A stretch of 19,121 nucleotides of DNA, taken from assembly GCA_024643585.1 (NCBI GenBank), contig JAHEMP010000014.1, positions 1-19,121 of the forward strand, written 5' to 3'. This stretch comes from Crocinitomicaceae bacterium (lineage in GTDB: Bacteria; Bacteroidota; Bacteroidia; Flavobacteriales_D; Crocinitomicaceae). The notes under the pieces are model-generated. The model had not been told where the DNA came from. It saw nothing but the letters and a program-made list of their open reading frames with translations, and did no database searches. Shown here piece by piece: positions 7,020 through 14,524 of this stretch (position 1 is the stretch's first letter; the number at the start of each line of letters is the position of its first letter). The position numbers were made by a program, and so were the translations under genes.

Positions 7020-9749
7020 TTATTTTACTTTCACTTTAGCATAGCTGAAAATCTCCTCAAACAATGCTTTCAATCTTTTTTCGTGCAATTTTTTGGAACC
7101 TTCAGCTGCCGCGGCTGTTGCCGGTCTTGTAATTCCAATCAGAGGAATTTCTCGCATAGCCATTGCAATGTATCGCCACGCACCCATATTGTTCGGTTCT
7201 TCTTGCGCCCAAACAATATTTTTAGCGTTTTTATATTTCGCAAAAATAGCGTCCAACTGTTTCTTAGGTAAAGGATACAACTGTTCTACTCGAACAAATG
7301 CCATGTTGTCGACACCCATTTCGGCTGCTTTTTCTGACATTTCATAGTAGAACTTTCCTGAACACAAAACCAAAGTGTCTACATTTTTCGCGTTTGCCTT
7401 AGGGTCATCCAAAACCTCTTGGAAATTTCCTTTTGCCATTTCATCCAATGTGGAAACAGCACTCGGGTAACGCAATAACATTTTTGGAGAGAAAACCACC
7501 AACGGTTTTCTAAATTCACGATCGACTTGTCTTCTCAACAAGTGAAAATGATTCGCCGGTGTAGATGTATTTGCTACTTGAATGTTGTAATCGGCACACT
7601 GTTGTAAGAATCTTTCCATACGACCTGAAGAGTGCTCTGCACCTTGTCCTTCATAGCCGTGCGGCAACAACATGACCAATCCGCTTTGAGTGCTCCATTT
7701 GTCTTCTCCCGAAGTAATGAATTGATCGATCATAATTTGTGCTCCATTGAAGAAATCTCCAAATTGAGCTTCCCAAATCGTTAATCCTTTTGGTGTTGCT
7801 AAGGAGTAGCCATATTCAAAACCAAGAACAGCATATTCCGACAACAAAGAGTTGTAAATTGAAAAAGGAGCTTGTTTGCCACCCAAATTATTCAAGGTTA
7901 CAATCTCTTCTTCTGTATCTTCTGTTTTCACAACTGCATGGCGATGAGAGAAGGTTCCCCGCTCAACATCTTGTCCAGAAACCCGAACAGGATTTCCTTC
8001 GTTCAAAATAGTTGCATAGGCTAACATTTCGGCTGAACCCCAATCTAAATTGTCTTTCGTAATGGCGTTGTATCTGTCCTCAAAAATCTTAGAAATTTTA
8101 CGGAAGTACTTTTTACCTTCTGGAAGAGTTGCCAATTTTTTACCCAATTCCAACAATTTTTTCTTGTCGATTCCCGTTTCGGGCGATGATTCAAAGTCGG
8201 CAGGTGTGCTTTTTCTATAATCTTTCCATGTCGTGCTCAAGAAATCCCAAATGAATGCTTTTTCCGCACTCCTAGAAATCTCAAATTCACTTTCAAGGTG
8301 ATTGTTATAAGTCGTTTCAAGCTCTTTAGCAAGCGCTTTGTCCATAACACCTTGCTCCTCCAATTGCTTGAAATAAATATCTTTTGGATTGGGGTGTTTG
8401 GCTATTAAATTGTACAAATGCGGCTGGGTAAACTTAGGCTCATCCCCTTCGTTGTGACCGTATTTTCTGTAGCAAAGTAAATCAACGAAAATGTCTCTTT
8501 TAAATTCTTGACGGTATTCCATTGCCATTTGCATGGTTTGAACTACTGCTTCCACATCATCACCGTTGACATGGAAAACTGGACACAATGTTGTTTTGGC
8601 CACATCCGTACAATATGTTGAAGAACGTCCGTCTAAATAATTGGTCGTAAATCCTACTTGATTATTAACGATAACATGAACCGTACCTCCTGCGCGATAG
8701 CCATCCAATTGTGCCATTTGAACAATTTCATATACAATTCCCTGACCCGCAACAGCGGCATCACCATGTATCATGACAGGACAAACTTTGCTTTCGTCTT
8801 TGTGTACGTGATCAATTTTTGCTCTTGCAATTCCTTGAACAACCGGGTCAACCGCCTCTAAATGCGAAGGATTGGGAGATAGGGTTAAGCCTACTTTCTT
8901 TCCGTTTTTCGTAACAATGTGAGATGTAAATCCTTGATGGTATTTCACATCTCCATCAAAGTCAAGGTTGGTATCAAATTCTTTACCTTCAAATTCACAA
9001 AGAATGTCATGAGCAGGCTTTTCAAAAATATTTGTCAATGTATTCAATCGACCTCTATGCGCCATTCCCATGACGAAATATTCTACACCAAGATCAGCAC
9101 CTTTGGTAATCAAAGAGTCCAAAGCTGGAATTAAGGCTTCACCACCTTCAATAGAAAAACGTTTTTGTCCAACGAATTTTTTGCCTAAAAAGGATTCAAA
9201 CGCAGTTGCTTGATTTAGTTTTTTATAGATTTCTATCTTTTCTTCTTTCGAATACTTCGGGCGGTTCTTAAGTTCAATTTTACTTCTAAACCACATCAAA
9301 CGCTCAGGGTCACGAATATACATATATTCAATACCGATAGACTGGCAGTAGGTTGCTTCGAGGTCTGAAATTATTTCACGCAATGTGGAGGCTTTTCCAA
9401 GCCCCATTTCTTCACCCGATTGAAAAACAGTGTCAAGATCACTTTCATCCAATCCAAAATTTTCCAAAGCCAAAGTCGGCGAATATTTTCGTCTTTCTCT
9501 AACTGGATTTGTTTTGGTGAATAAATGCCCTCTAACACGGTAACCATTAATTAGGTTTAGTACCTTGAATTCTTTGGTGACATTTTCTGGAATTTCTCCT
9601 CCTTGTTCATAATCTGTTTGGGCAAACTCAAATCCTTCGAAGAATTTTTGCCAGCCAATATCAACACTTTCGGGGTTTTGACGGTACATTTTGTACAGAT
9701 TATCAATTGCATTGACATCTGCATTTCCTACATACGAAACTTTATCCAT
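7020..9749 (-). CDS. sucA: 2-oxoglutarate dehydrogenase E1 (thiamine-diphosphate-dependent decarboxylase)
   Basis: E1 decarboxylates 2-oxoglutarate and succinylates the lipoyl arm of SucB. With the ATG at 9749 the protein has 909 aa, close to the usual E1o length. Visible marks are NGYRVRGH (68-75), MGMAHRGRLN (227-236), KYHQGFTSH (269-276), SPNPSHLEAVDPV (291-303), the thiamine-diphosphate motif GDAAVAGQG (329-337) through NNQVGF (362-367), and near the C-terminus GAEHSSGRMERFLQ and WAQEEPNNMGAW. No acyltransferase domain is fused at the N-terminus, unlike actinobacterial E1. A longer frame begins at a TTG at 9764, but that lies only 11 nt past the -7 element. The ATG gives a normal leader and the family-like start MDKVSYVGNAD. 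It is first in the sucAB operon. Confidence 0.96.
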   Translation of the reverse strand: MDKVSYVGNADVNAIDNLYKMYRQNPESVDIGWQKFFEGFEFAQTDYEQGGEIPENVTKEFKVLNLINGYRVRGHLFTKTNPVRERRKYSPTLALENFGLDESDLDTVFQSGEEMGLGKASTLREIISDLEATYCQSIGIEYMYIRDPERLMWFRSKIELKNRPKYSKEEKIEIYKKLNQATAFESFLGKKFVGQKRFSIEGGEALIPALDSLITKGADLGVEYFVMGMAHRGRLNTLTNIFEKPAHDILCEFEGKEFDTNLDFDGDVKYHQGFTSHIVTKNGKKVGLTLSPNPSHLEAVDPVVQGIARAKIDHVHKDESKVCPVMIHGDAAVAGQGIVYEIVQMAQLDGYRAGGTVHVIVNNQVGFTTNYLDGRSSTYCTDVAKTTLCPVFHVNGDDVEAVVQTMQMAMEYRQEFKRDIFVDLLCYRKYGHNEGDEPKFTQPHLYNLIAKHPNPKDIYFKQLEEQGVMDKALAKELETTYNNHLESEFEISRSAEKAFIWDFLSTTWKDYRKSTPADFESSPETGIDKKKLLELGKKLATLPEGKKYFRKISKIFEDRYNAITKDNLDWGSAEMLAYATILNEGNPVRVSGQDVERGTFSHRHAVVKTEDTEEEIVTLNNLGGKQAPFSIYNSLLSEYAVLGFEYGYSLATPKGLTIWEAQFGDFFNGAQIMIDQFITSGEDKWSTQSGLVMLLPHGYEGQGAEHSSGRMERFLQQCADYNIQVANTSTPANHFHLLRRQVDREFRKPLVVFSPKMLLRYPSAVSTLDEMAKGNFQEVLDDPKANAKNVDTLVLCSGKFYYEMSEKAAEMGVDNMAFVRVEQLYPLPKKQLDAIFAKYKNAKNIVWAQEEPNNMGAWRYIAMAMREIPLIGITRPATAAAAEGSKKLHEKRLKALFEEIFSYAKVKVK

Positions 9750-9774
9750 AGTTCTCGAGCTCAATTTGCAGGTA

Positions 9775-9782
9775 CAAATTTA
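9775..9782 (-). promoter_or_regulatory. Bacteroidota -7 promoter element for sucAB
   Basis: On the minus strand this reads TAAATTTG, a full match to TAnnTTTG, 26 nt before the ATG at 9749. Its position argues against the TTG start at 9764. No clear -33 TTG is seen at 19-21 nt spacing. Confidence 0.5.
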
Positions 9783-9942
9783 ATGATTTCTAGGACTGAA
9801 CGATTAGAAAAATCAACTTATTATAGGCATTAGCACCCAATTTGCTATGCATTTGAAACAGCACATTCTGAATTGCGCGTATTTTCTGCATCAATTGCTT
9901 TGTCGAAAAGTAGTACAATGTGAATTCAATTAGAATATTATC

Positions 9943-9950
9943 TAACTTTG
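9943..9950 (+). promoter_or_regulatory. Bacteroidota -7 promoter element for the T9SS-sorted protein
   Basis: TAACTTTG is a full TAnnTTTG match 27 nt before the ATG at 9977. Transcription would begin near 9954, downstream of the ATG at 9920, so the longer reading frame from 9920 could not be translated from this promoter. The rest of the 227-bp divergent region (9750-9976) shows no other recognisable site apart from the sucA element. Confidence 0.55.
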
Positions 9951-9976
9951 CGGTACAAACTTTCAAATTAAATAAA

Positions 9977-10795
9977 ATGAAAAAACTTTTACTCTCTATT
10001 ACAGCAGTTTGCGCTGTTGGTATTATTAACGCACAAATTTATACGGCTACAGATTCTTCTGATTATGCTGCTTGGTCAACATTTGACGCTGACGCAGATG
10101 GAAATGACTGGATTGCTTCTGATTTAACAGGCACAGGTTCTTCCTTGGCTGCTATCGGCGGATGTTTCGTTTCGGAATCTTACATCAATGGTGTTGGTCC
10201 ATTAACTCCTGATAATTTAGCTATTTCTCCTATGATCAATTGTTCTTCGAATGCTACAGTGTTTTTAGGATGGAAAGCTGGATCTCCAGAATCAACTGCT
10301 GGAACTTATTTTGCTGAGCATTATGCTGTTTACGTTGTAAACAATCCGGCAATTTTAGCTACAGGTACATTCCCTACTCCAGTTTGGGAAGGAACATTGA
10401 CTGCGGGTGAAGTTATGCAAGCGCAAAACATCAATATTTCTGCGTTGGCAGGTAATCAAGGTACAGTTTATGTGGTTTTCCGTCATTTCGATTGTACAGA
10501 CATGTTCCGTTTGATGTTGGATCAAGTTACTCTTTCTACAACAGCAGGTGTTGAACAAAATGCTATCATTTCTTCTGTTTACCCTAATCCAACGACAGGT
10601 GTTTTGAACATTAAAACTTCAACGGAAGCTACTTCTGTTTCTATTATCGCAATTGACGGTACAGTTGTTTCAGAAACAGCAATCAATGGATTAACTGGAA
10701 CAGTTGACGTTTCTAAATTAGTAAACGGTGTTTACTTCTATGAAATTACAACAGCAGACGGTTCTTTGGTTCGCAATTCTTTTGTGAAAAACTAA
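9977..10795 (+). CDS. Secreted protein with choice-of-anchor-like domain and T9SS type A sorting domain
   Basis: The 272-aa product has a Sec signal peptide (residues 1 to about 19: MKK, a hydrophobic core, then INA before Gln). A central beta-rich domain (about 21-190) follows, resembling choice-of-anchor J/cleaved-adhesin modules, with DADADGNDW (37-45) as a possible calcium loop. The C-terminal type IX sorting domain covers about 198-272: VYPNPTTGVLNI at the start, LVNGVYFYEI near 248-257, and FVKN at the end. Such proteins cross the inner membrane by Sec and the outer membrane by T9SS, where the C-terminal domain is removed and the body is released or surface-anchored. No catalytic residues or function can be named. 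The chosen start fits the signal peptide and the promoter; a 19-residue upstream extension from 9920 is rejected. A strong bidirectional terminator follows 15 nt after the stop. Confidence 0.88.
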   Translation: MKKLLLSITAVCAVGIINAQIYTATDSSDYAAWSTFDADADGNDWIASDLTGTGSSLAAIGGCFVSESYINGVGPLTPDNLAISPMINCSSNATVFLGWKAGSPESTAGTYFAEHYAVYVVNNPAILATGTFPTPVWEGTLTAGEVMQAQNINISALAGNQGTVYVVFRHFDCTDMFRLMLDQVTLSTTAGVEQNAIISSVYPNPTTGVLNIKTSTEATSVSIIAIDGTVVSETAINGLTGTVDVSKLVNGVYFYEITTADGSLVRNSFVKN

Positions 10796-10810
10796 GAATA
10801 AAAACATTTT

Positions 10811-10846
10811 AAAAAGGGGAGCGATTTAATATTGCTCCCCTTTTTT
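10811..10846. terminator. Strong bidirectional rho-independent terminator
   Basis: A perfect 12-bp inverted repeat pairs 10811-10822 (AAAAAGGGGAGC) with 10834-10845 (GCTCCCCTTTTT) around an 11-nt loop. It has a T-run on the plus strand and an A-run that becomes a T-run on the minus strand. It lies between converging genes and ends both the T9SS-sorted gene and the metG-usp-96aa operon. Confidence 0.93.
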
Positions 10847-10859
10847 GTGCTTCAAATAA

Positions 10860-11150
10860 TTATGAATATTGTTTTCTCAACCAAACTTTGTACGCTTCTC
10901 GATACAAAATTTGCTCTGAAATTTTAGCTAGGAAATCAGTTTGAGTTGTCAACTCCAAGAACTTTTTCTCTGGGATATCGATTGAATATAATAAGTTCAA
11001 AAGTTTGTTTTCACCCATTTCCATTAGGGCTAAAACTTCATTTTCAATGAACATTAATATCTCGCTTTTCTCCAATTTCGTTTTTTCTAAAAAATCAGCT
11101 CCCAAAAGAGCGGTATTTAACTCCGTATAATTTTTTAAGTCAAACTCCAC
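10860..11150 (-). CDS. Small acidic protein of unknown function, coupled to the stress protein gene
   Basis: I do not recognise the 96-aa product. It is predicted to be largely helical, without signal peptide, membrane segment, Cys or zinc motif. Visible features are an acidic stretch IENEVLALMEMGENKLLNLLY in the middle, a segment SIDIPEKKFLELT, and a basic C-terminus (REAYKVWLRKQYS). The frame starts with GTG at 11150, immediately after the TAA of the preceding stress-protein gene (TAAGTG), with no other start before residue 33. This indicates translational coupling, and therefore a role linked to the stress protein or simply operon membership. It ends just before the bidirectional terminator. 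The tight spacing and the intact frame up to the terminator argue that the gene is real. Confidence 0.7.
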   Translation of the reverse strand: MEFDLKNYTELNTALLGADFLEKTKLEKSEILMFIENEVLALMEMGENKLLNLLYSIDIPEKKFLELTTQTDFLAKISEQILYREAYKVWLRKQYS

Positions 11151-11984
11151 TTATACCGTAATAAAACCTAAAGTGGATGAATGAACCATAACCTCATCCG
11201 CATTTATGGTAAGTAAGGGAATGTTGTATTTATTCTCTATCATTCCTTGAATGAAAGAATTTGGTGTCGGCAAAATCCCCTCCCTATAATAAGTTGCAGC
11301 AATTAAATCTGCGTCAATTTTTTTTGCGAATTCTAGGAGTTCTTTCTCGTATGAATTTTTTTTAGGGAGAACAACTATTTCGTGTTTAATGTTTTGTTCT
11401 GTTAAATATCTTCTCGCTACAAGTTGATTAACCTTAACTTGCTTGTCTAGGTGGGCATCACCATCTTGATAACCAACCAAATGAATGGTAGAATCAAATT
11501 CTTTCGCTAATTCACTAGCAAAGCGTAATACCTGGATACTTTCTTTTGAGAAACTAAAGGGCATTACAATCGTGTCAAATTCACTCTCGGAACTTTTCTT
11601 TTGTGAAATGAATACGGGAACGTGAGAATTTTGGACAACTTTTTCAGCATGACTACCAAAAATTTTCTGAATTCCTGTAGCACCGTGCGTACCCATAAAA
11701 ATCATGGAACCATGAATCAAACTGCCAGCTTTCGCCAAATCATCGTAAATGTCACCAACAATTACTTTAGTAATCGTTCTTTCCTTGTTTTTTTGCGTCA
11801 AATCATCGACAAGTCCCTCCATTTTTAACTCTGCTAGCGTTTTGTCGTGTTGGTTTTTTGCGACATGTAACACGTAAATTGAACGACCTGTTCTATTGGC
11901 GATGTCATATGCTATTTTCAAAGCGTTCAAAGATACCGTACTGAAATCCATTGGAACAATGTAAAATGCTGGAAATACTCTCAT
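11151..11984 (-). CDS. Tandem-domain universal stress protein (UspA family)
   Basis: This 277-aa cytoplasmic protein contains two UspA folds. The first (about 4-130) starts AFYIVPMDFSTVSLNAL and carries the nucleotide-binding signature GTHGATGIQKIFGSHAEKVV (98-117), with Gly98, Gly101, Gly110 and Ser111; one residue is missing from the usual nine-residue spacer. The second (about 137-262) starts DTIVMPFSFSKESIQVLRFA but lacks any GxxG...GS motif, having YYREGILPTPNSFI instead, so only the first half probably binds ATP. Such proteins aid survival under starvation, oxygen limitation or stress, by poorly known means. A longer frame begins at TTG 12038 inside metG; the ATG at 11984 is preferred because it starts right before the domain. 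It follows metG by 28 nt without a visible promoter and is followed directly by the 96-aa gene. Confidence 0.88.
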   Translation of the reverse strand: MRVFPAFYIVPMDFSTVSLNALKIAYDIANRTGRSIYVLHVAKNQHDKTLAELKMEGLVDDLTQKNKERTITKVIVGDIYDDLAKAGSLIHGSMIFMGTHGATGIQKIFGSHAEKVVQNSHVPVFISQKKSSESEFDTIVMPFSFSKESIQVLRFASELAKEFDSTIHLVGYQDGDAHLDKQVKVNQLVARRYLTEQNIKHEIVVLPKKNSYEKELLEFAKKIDADLIAATYYREGILPTPNSFIQGMIENKYNIPLLTINADEVMVHSSTLGFITV

Positions 11985-12012
11985 ACAATTGGTTTTTAAT
12001 TGTTTAACATAA

Positions 12013-14064
12013 CTAGTGGATTCCTCCGCCTTGTTCAAAATTTTTCTCAGATACCATGAAACTCAATTCACCTGCTGCGCTTTCTGCCATCAAAATCATC
12101 CCTTGAGATTCAATTCCGCGAATCTTTCTAGGTGCAAGGTTCATTAATATTTGAACCGTTTTTCCGATAATGTCATCTGGTTTGTAGTGTTCTGCTATCC
12201 CCGAAACAACTGTTCTCGTATCAATTCCTGTATCCACGATTAATTTAAGCAATTTATCTGCTTTTTCCACTTTTTCAGCAGAAATAATTTTTCCAAGTCG
12301 AATATCCATTTTAGAAAAATCATCAAAAGACGTTTCATCTTTTTGGGGATCAAAATCTGATGAAGGTTCTTCCGCATGCAATTTTGAAACTTCTTCTTCT
12401 ACCAAAGAATCTTCAATTTTTGGAAAAAGTATGGTTGGAGAATTAGTTTGATGTCCAGCTTCAAGCAATTCATCGCTTCCTGCCAATTTCCAATCGTTGG
12501 TTTTGAAATCTAAAAAATCAGCTAATTTATTGGCCGTCGCAGGCAAAAATGGTTGCAAAACAATACTTAAGTTGGCGGTAATTTGCAAGGCCAAATTCAT
12601 TATTGTCATCACTCTGACCTCATCCGTTTTTATTAATTTCCAAGGCTCTGTTTCTGCTAGGAATTTATTTCCTATTCGGGCCAAATTCATGGCCTCAGCT
12701 TGTGCATCACGCAATTTATAGGCGTATACTAAATCTTCAATTTTTTTACAGGAGGCTTTAACGTCAGCAAGCATATTATTATCTTCATCCGTCAAATTTC
12801 CCAATTGTGGAACTTTACCGTCGTAGTATTTTTGCGTTAATACCAAAGCTCTGTTTACGAAGTTTCCGAGAATATCTGCCAACTCCGAATTTACCCTTTG
12901 CTGGTATTCTTTCCATGTAAATTCTGAATCCCTATTTTCTGGCGCAATGGAGGTCAATACATACTTTAGTTCATCTATCTTATAAGGATGATTTTCAATA
13001 TATTCATGTAACCAAACTGCCCAATTCCTTGAAGTACTAAATTTGTCTCCTTCAAGGTTTAAAAATTCGTAAGCTGGAACATTATCAGGCAAAATTAAAT
13101 CACCATGATCCTTCAATAGAATTGGAAAAATAATAGCGTGAAAAACAATGTTGTCCTTGCCAATAAAGTGAACTAATTTTCGATCACCTGTCCAATATTC
13201 CTCCCACTTTTTATTGTTGTCTAGCGCCCATTGTTTTGTTGCAGAAATATATCCAATTGGAGCATCCAACCAAACATACAAAACTTTTCCATCGGCTCCC
13301 GGCAAAGGAACTTTTACACCCCAATCCAAATCCCGTGTCATGGCTCTTGGTCGAAGTCCACCATCAATCCAGGACATACATTGACCTATGACTTGATTTT
13401 TCCATGCTTTGGGATCGTGTTGCTGAACGCCATCTAAAACACCATTCTGTATCCATTCTTTCAACCATGTTTCATGTTGCTCCATCGGCAAATACCAATG
13501 AGAGGTGCTTCTCATAACTGGAGATTTTCCGCTTAATGTAGATTTCGGATTAATGAGCTCTGTTGGACTTAAAGCACTCCCGCATTTTTCGCACTGGTCG
13601 CCATAAGCGCTCGGATTTTGACACTTTGGGCATTCGCCAGTGATATAACGATCCGCTAAAAATTGACTGTATTCTTCGTCGTAATATTGTTCCGATGTTT
13701 CTTCTATAAATCTTCCTTTATCATGCAGTACCTTGAAAAATTCTTGACTCGTTCTGTGGTGTAATTCAGACGATGTTCGGTGAAAAATATCAAATGAAAT
13801 ATCGAAATCTTTAAAAGATTGACTTATTAAAGCATTGTATTTGTCAACTATTTCTTGAGGCGAAACGCCTTCTTTTTTTGCCCGAAGAGTGATAGCAGCG
13901 CCGTGTTCATCGCTTCCGCAGATAAAGGCAACATCGTGTCCCTTCATTCTTAAGAACCGTACAAATATATCGGATGGCAAATAAACACCCGCAACGTGTC
14001 CTAAATGAAGGGGGCCGTTTGCATAGGGTAAGGCTGCTGTAACTGTATACTTTGCTAAACTCAT
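12013..14064 (-). CDS. metG: Methionine-tRNA ligase with C-terminal tRNA-binding domain
   Basis: This enzyme charges tRNA-Met, including the initiator, with methionine. The 683-aa protein is a class I synthetase. The HIGH motif is HLGH at 20-23 (PYANGPLHLGH), and the KMSKS motif is the variant KFSTS at 341-345. The zinc knuckle has Cys145-x2-Cys148 and Cys158-x2-Cys161. The anticodon-binding helical domain occupies about 370-560, and an EMAPII/Trbp111-like tRNA-binding domain about 580-680 (FSKMDIRLGKI through SQGMILM), which normally makes the enzyme a dimer. The length is standard for the E. coli-type enzyme. It is the first gene of a probable operon with the universal stress protein (28 nt downstream) and the 96-aa gene. 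A TAnnTTTG element lies 28 nt before the ATG. Confidence 0.97.
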   Translation of the reverse strand: MSLAKYTVTAALPYANGPLHLGHVAGVYLPSDIFVRFLRMKGHDVAFICGSDEHGAAITLRAKKEGVSPQEIVDKYNALISQSFKDFDISFDIFHRTSSELHHRTSQEFFKVLHDKGRFIEETSEQYYDEEYSQFLADRYITGECPKCQNPSAYGDQCEKCGSALSPTELINPKSTLSGKSPVMRSTSHWYLPMEQHETWLKEWIQNGVLDGVQQHDPKAWKNQVIGQCMSWIDGGLRPRAMTRDLDWGVKVPLPGADGKVLYVWLDAPIGYISATKQWALDNNKKWEEYWTGDRKLVHFIGKDNIVFHAIIFPILLKDHGDLILPDNVPAYEFLNLEGDKFSTSRNWAVWLHEYIENHPYKIDELKYVLTSIAPENRDSEFTWKEYQQRVNSELADILGNFVNRALVLTQKYYDGKVPQLGNLTDEDNNMLADVKASCKKIEDLVYAYKLRDAQAEAMNLARIGNKFLAETEPWKLIKTDEVRVMTIMNLALQITANLSIVLQPFLPATANKLADFLDFKTNDWKLAGSDELLEAGHQTNSPTILFPKIEDSLVEEEVSKLHAEEPSSDFDPQKDETSFDDFSKMDIRLGKIISAEKVEKADKLLKLIVDTGIDTRTVVSGIAEHYKPDDIIGKTVQILMNLAPRKIRGIESQGMILMAESAAGELSFMVSEKNFEQGGGIH

Positions 14065-14091
14065 TTTTCAGGTTGACTTTTAATAATGCTA

Positions 14092-14099
14092 CAAAGATA
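14092..14099 (-). promoter_or_regulatory. Bacteroidota -7 promoter element for metG
   Basis: On the minus strand this reads TATCTTTG, a full match to TAnnTTTG, with an implied leader of about 24 nt. No TTG occurs at -33. Confidence 0.5.
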
Positions 14100-14220
14100 A
14101 GCACTTCGTTTTGTTAATTTCATTTTCACTTGTCATTCTCCTATTAATAAAATACTTCAGAAGCTTGAATCCATAGACATATTGGCGGGCAAAATCGTTT
14201 TTTTCAATCGTGAATAAATC

Positions 14221-14234
14221 ATGATAATTATCAT
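14221..14234. promoter_or_regulatory. Perfect 14-bp palindrome resembling an FNR box
   Basis: ATGATAATTATCAT is fully self-complementary and contains TGAT-N4-ATCA, the core of the E. coli FNR consensus TTGATNNNNATCAA; only the outermost base of each half differs. Its centre (14227.5) is about 62 nt before the inferred start of the DUF2892/PaaC-like transcript, the distance typical of class I Fnr activation. An Fnr-type regulator is encoded 1 kb away. An AT-only core could be chance, so binding is inferred. Confidence 0.5.
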
Positions 14235-14238
14235 ATTT

Positions 14239-14255
14239 TGATTTGTAAATAATCA
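14239..14255. promoter_or_regulatory. Second dyad upstream of the DUF2892 gene
   Basis: TGATT and AATCA are inverted around seven bases (TGTAAAT), centred at 14247, about 43 nt before the inferred start site. The half-sites resemble those of the palindrome at 14221, but the spacing is too wide for a standard FNR box. It could be a degenerate second site or chance. Confidence 0.25.
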
Positions 14256-14278
14256 TATTTATCACTTTAAAAATTCTT

Positions 14279-14286
14279 TTTCTTTG
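14279..14286 (+). promoter_or_regulatory. Weak -7 promoter element for the DUF2892/PaaC-like pair
   Basis: TTTCTTTG differs from TAnnTTTG at one defined base, 17 nt before the ATG at 14303. No TTG is present at -33. A poor promoter below a dyad is what an activator-dependent promoter would look like. Confidence 0.35.
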
Positions 14287-14302
14287 TAAGAAATCATTTA
14301 TT

Positions 14303-14506
14303 ATGAAAGTAAATATGGGTAAAATGGACCGCATTGTTAGATTAATTCTAGGCTTTGTTGGTTTGTTAGCAGTTATTCTTGGGGATTTAGGTAATCCTTG
14401 GCAATTGATCATTTTGGTGTTAAGTGTAGTTTTCATCGCAACTTCATCAATAAGTTTTTGTCCTTTGTACACGTTGTTTGGACTTAGAACCAATAAAAAG
14501 GACTAA
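14303..14506 (+). CDS. Small membrane protein, DUF2892 (YgaP-like transmembrane) family
   Basis: This 67-aa inner-membrane protein has two hydrophobic segments (about 11-27 and 32-50) and ends FCPLYTLFGLRTNKKD. The start MKVNMGKMDRIVRLILG and the FCPLYxLFG ending are the marks of DUF2892, the membrane part of the rhodanese YgaP; here no rhodanese domain is attached. The biochemical role of stand-alone members is unknown, and the conserved Cys near residue 53 may matter for sulfur or thiol chemistry. It lies 18 nt before the PaaC-like gene on the same strand, so the two are probably co-transcribed from the region with the FNR-like palindrome. Confidence 0.85.
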   Translation: MKVNMGKMDRIVRLILGFVGLLAVILGDLGNPWQLIILVLSVVFIATSSISFCPLYTLFGLRTNKKD

Positions 14507-14524
14507 TTGGTATAGAAATGTCCA

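Noticed and set aside
9750..9764. A TTG start for sucA five codons upstream of the ATG.
   Set aside because: It would leave only a few nucleotides of leader after the -7 element at 9775-9782. The ATG at 9749 gives the usual N-terminus.
9920..9976. A 19-residue N-terminal extension of the T9SS-sorted protein from an upstream ATG.
   Set aside because: The -7 element TAACTTTG (9943-9950) lies inside it, so the transcript starts downstream of that ATG, and the extension would bury the signal peptide starting MKKLLL.
11985..12038. An extension of the universal stress protein starting with TTG inside metG.
   Set aside because: It uses a rare start, overlaps the metG end by 26 nt and adds no UspA sequence. 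The ATG at 11984 begins right before the domain.
13064..13072. An ATTCGTAA copy inside metG as part of the repeat family.
   Set aside because: A single octamer in coding sequence without neighbouring copies or dyad is expected by chance.
14089..14493. A 134-codon minus-strand frame crossing the metG-DUF2892 intergenic region.
   Set aside because: Half of it is antisense to the DUF2892 gene, and the rest crosses the palindrome and the metG promoter. The translated sequence resembles no family.
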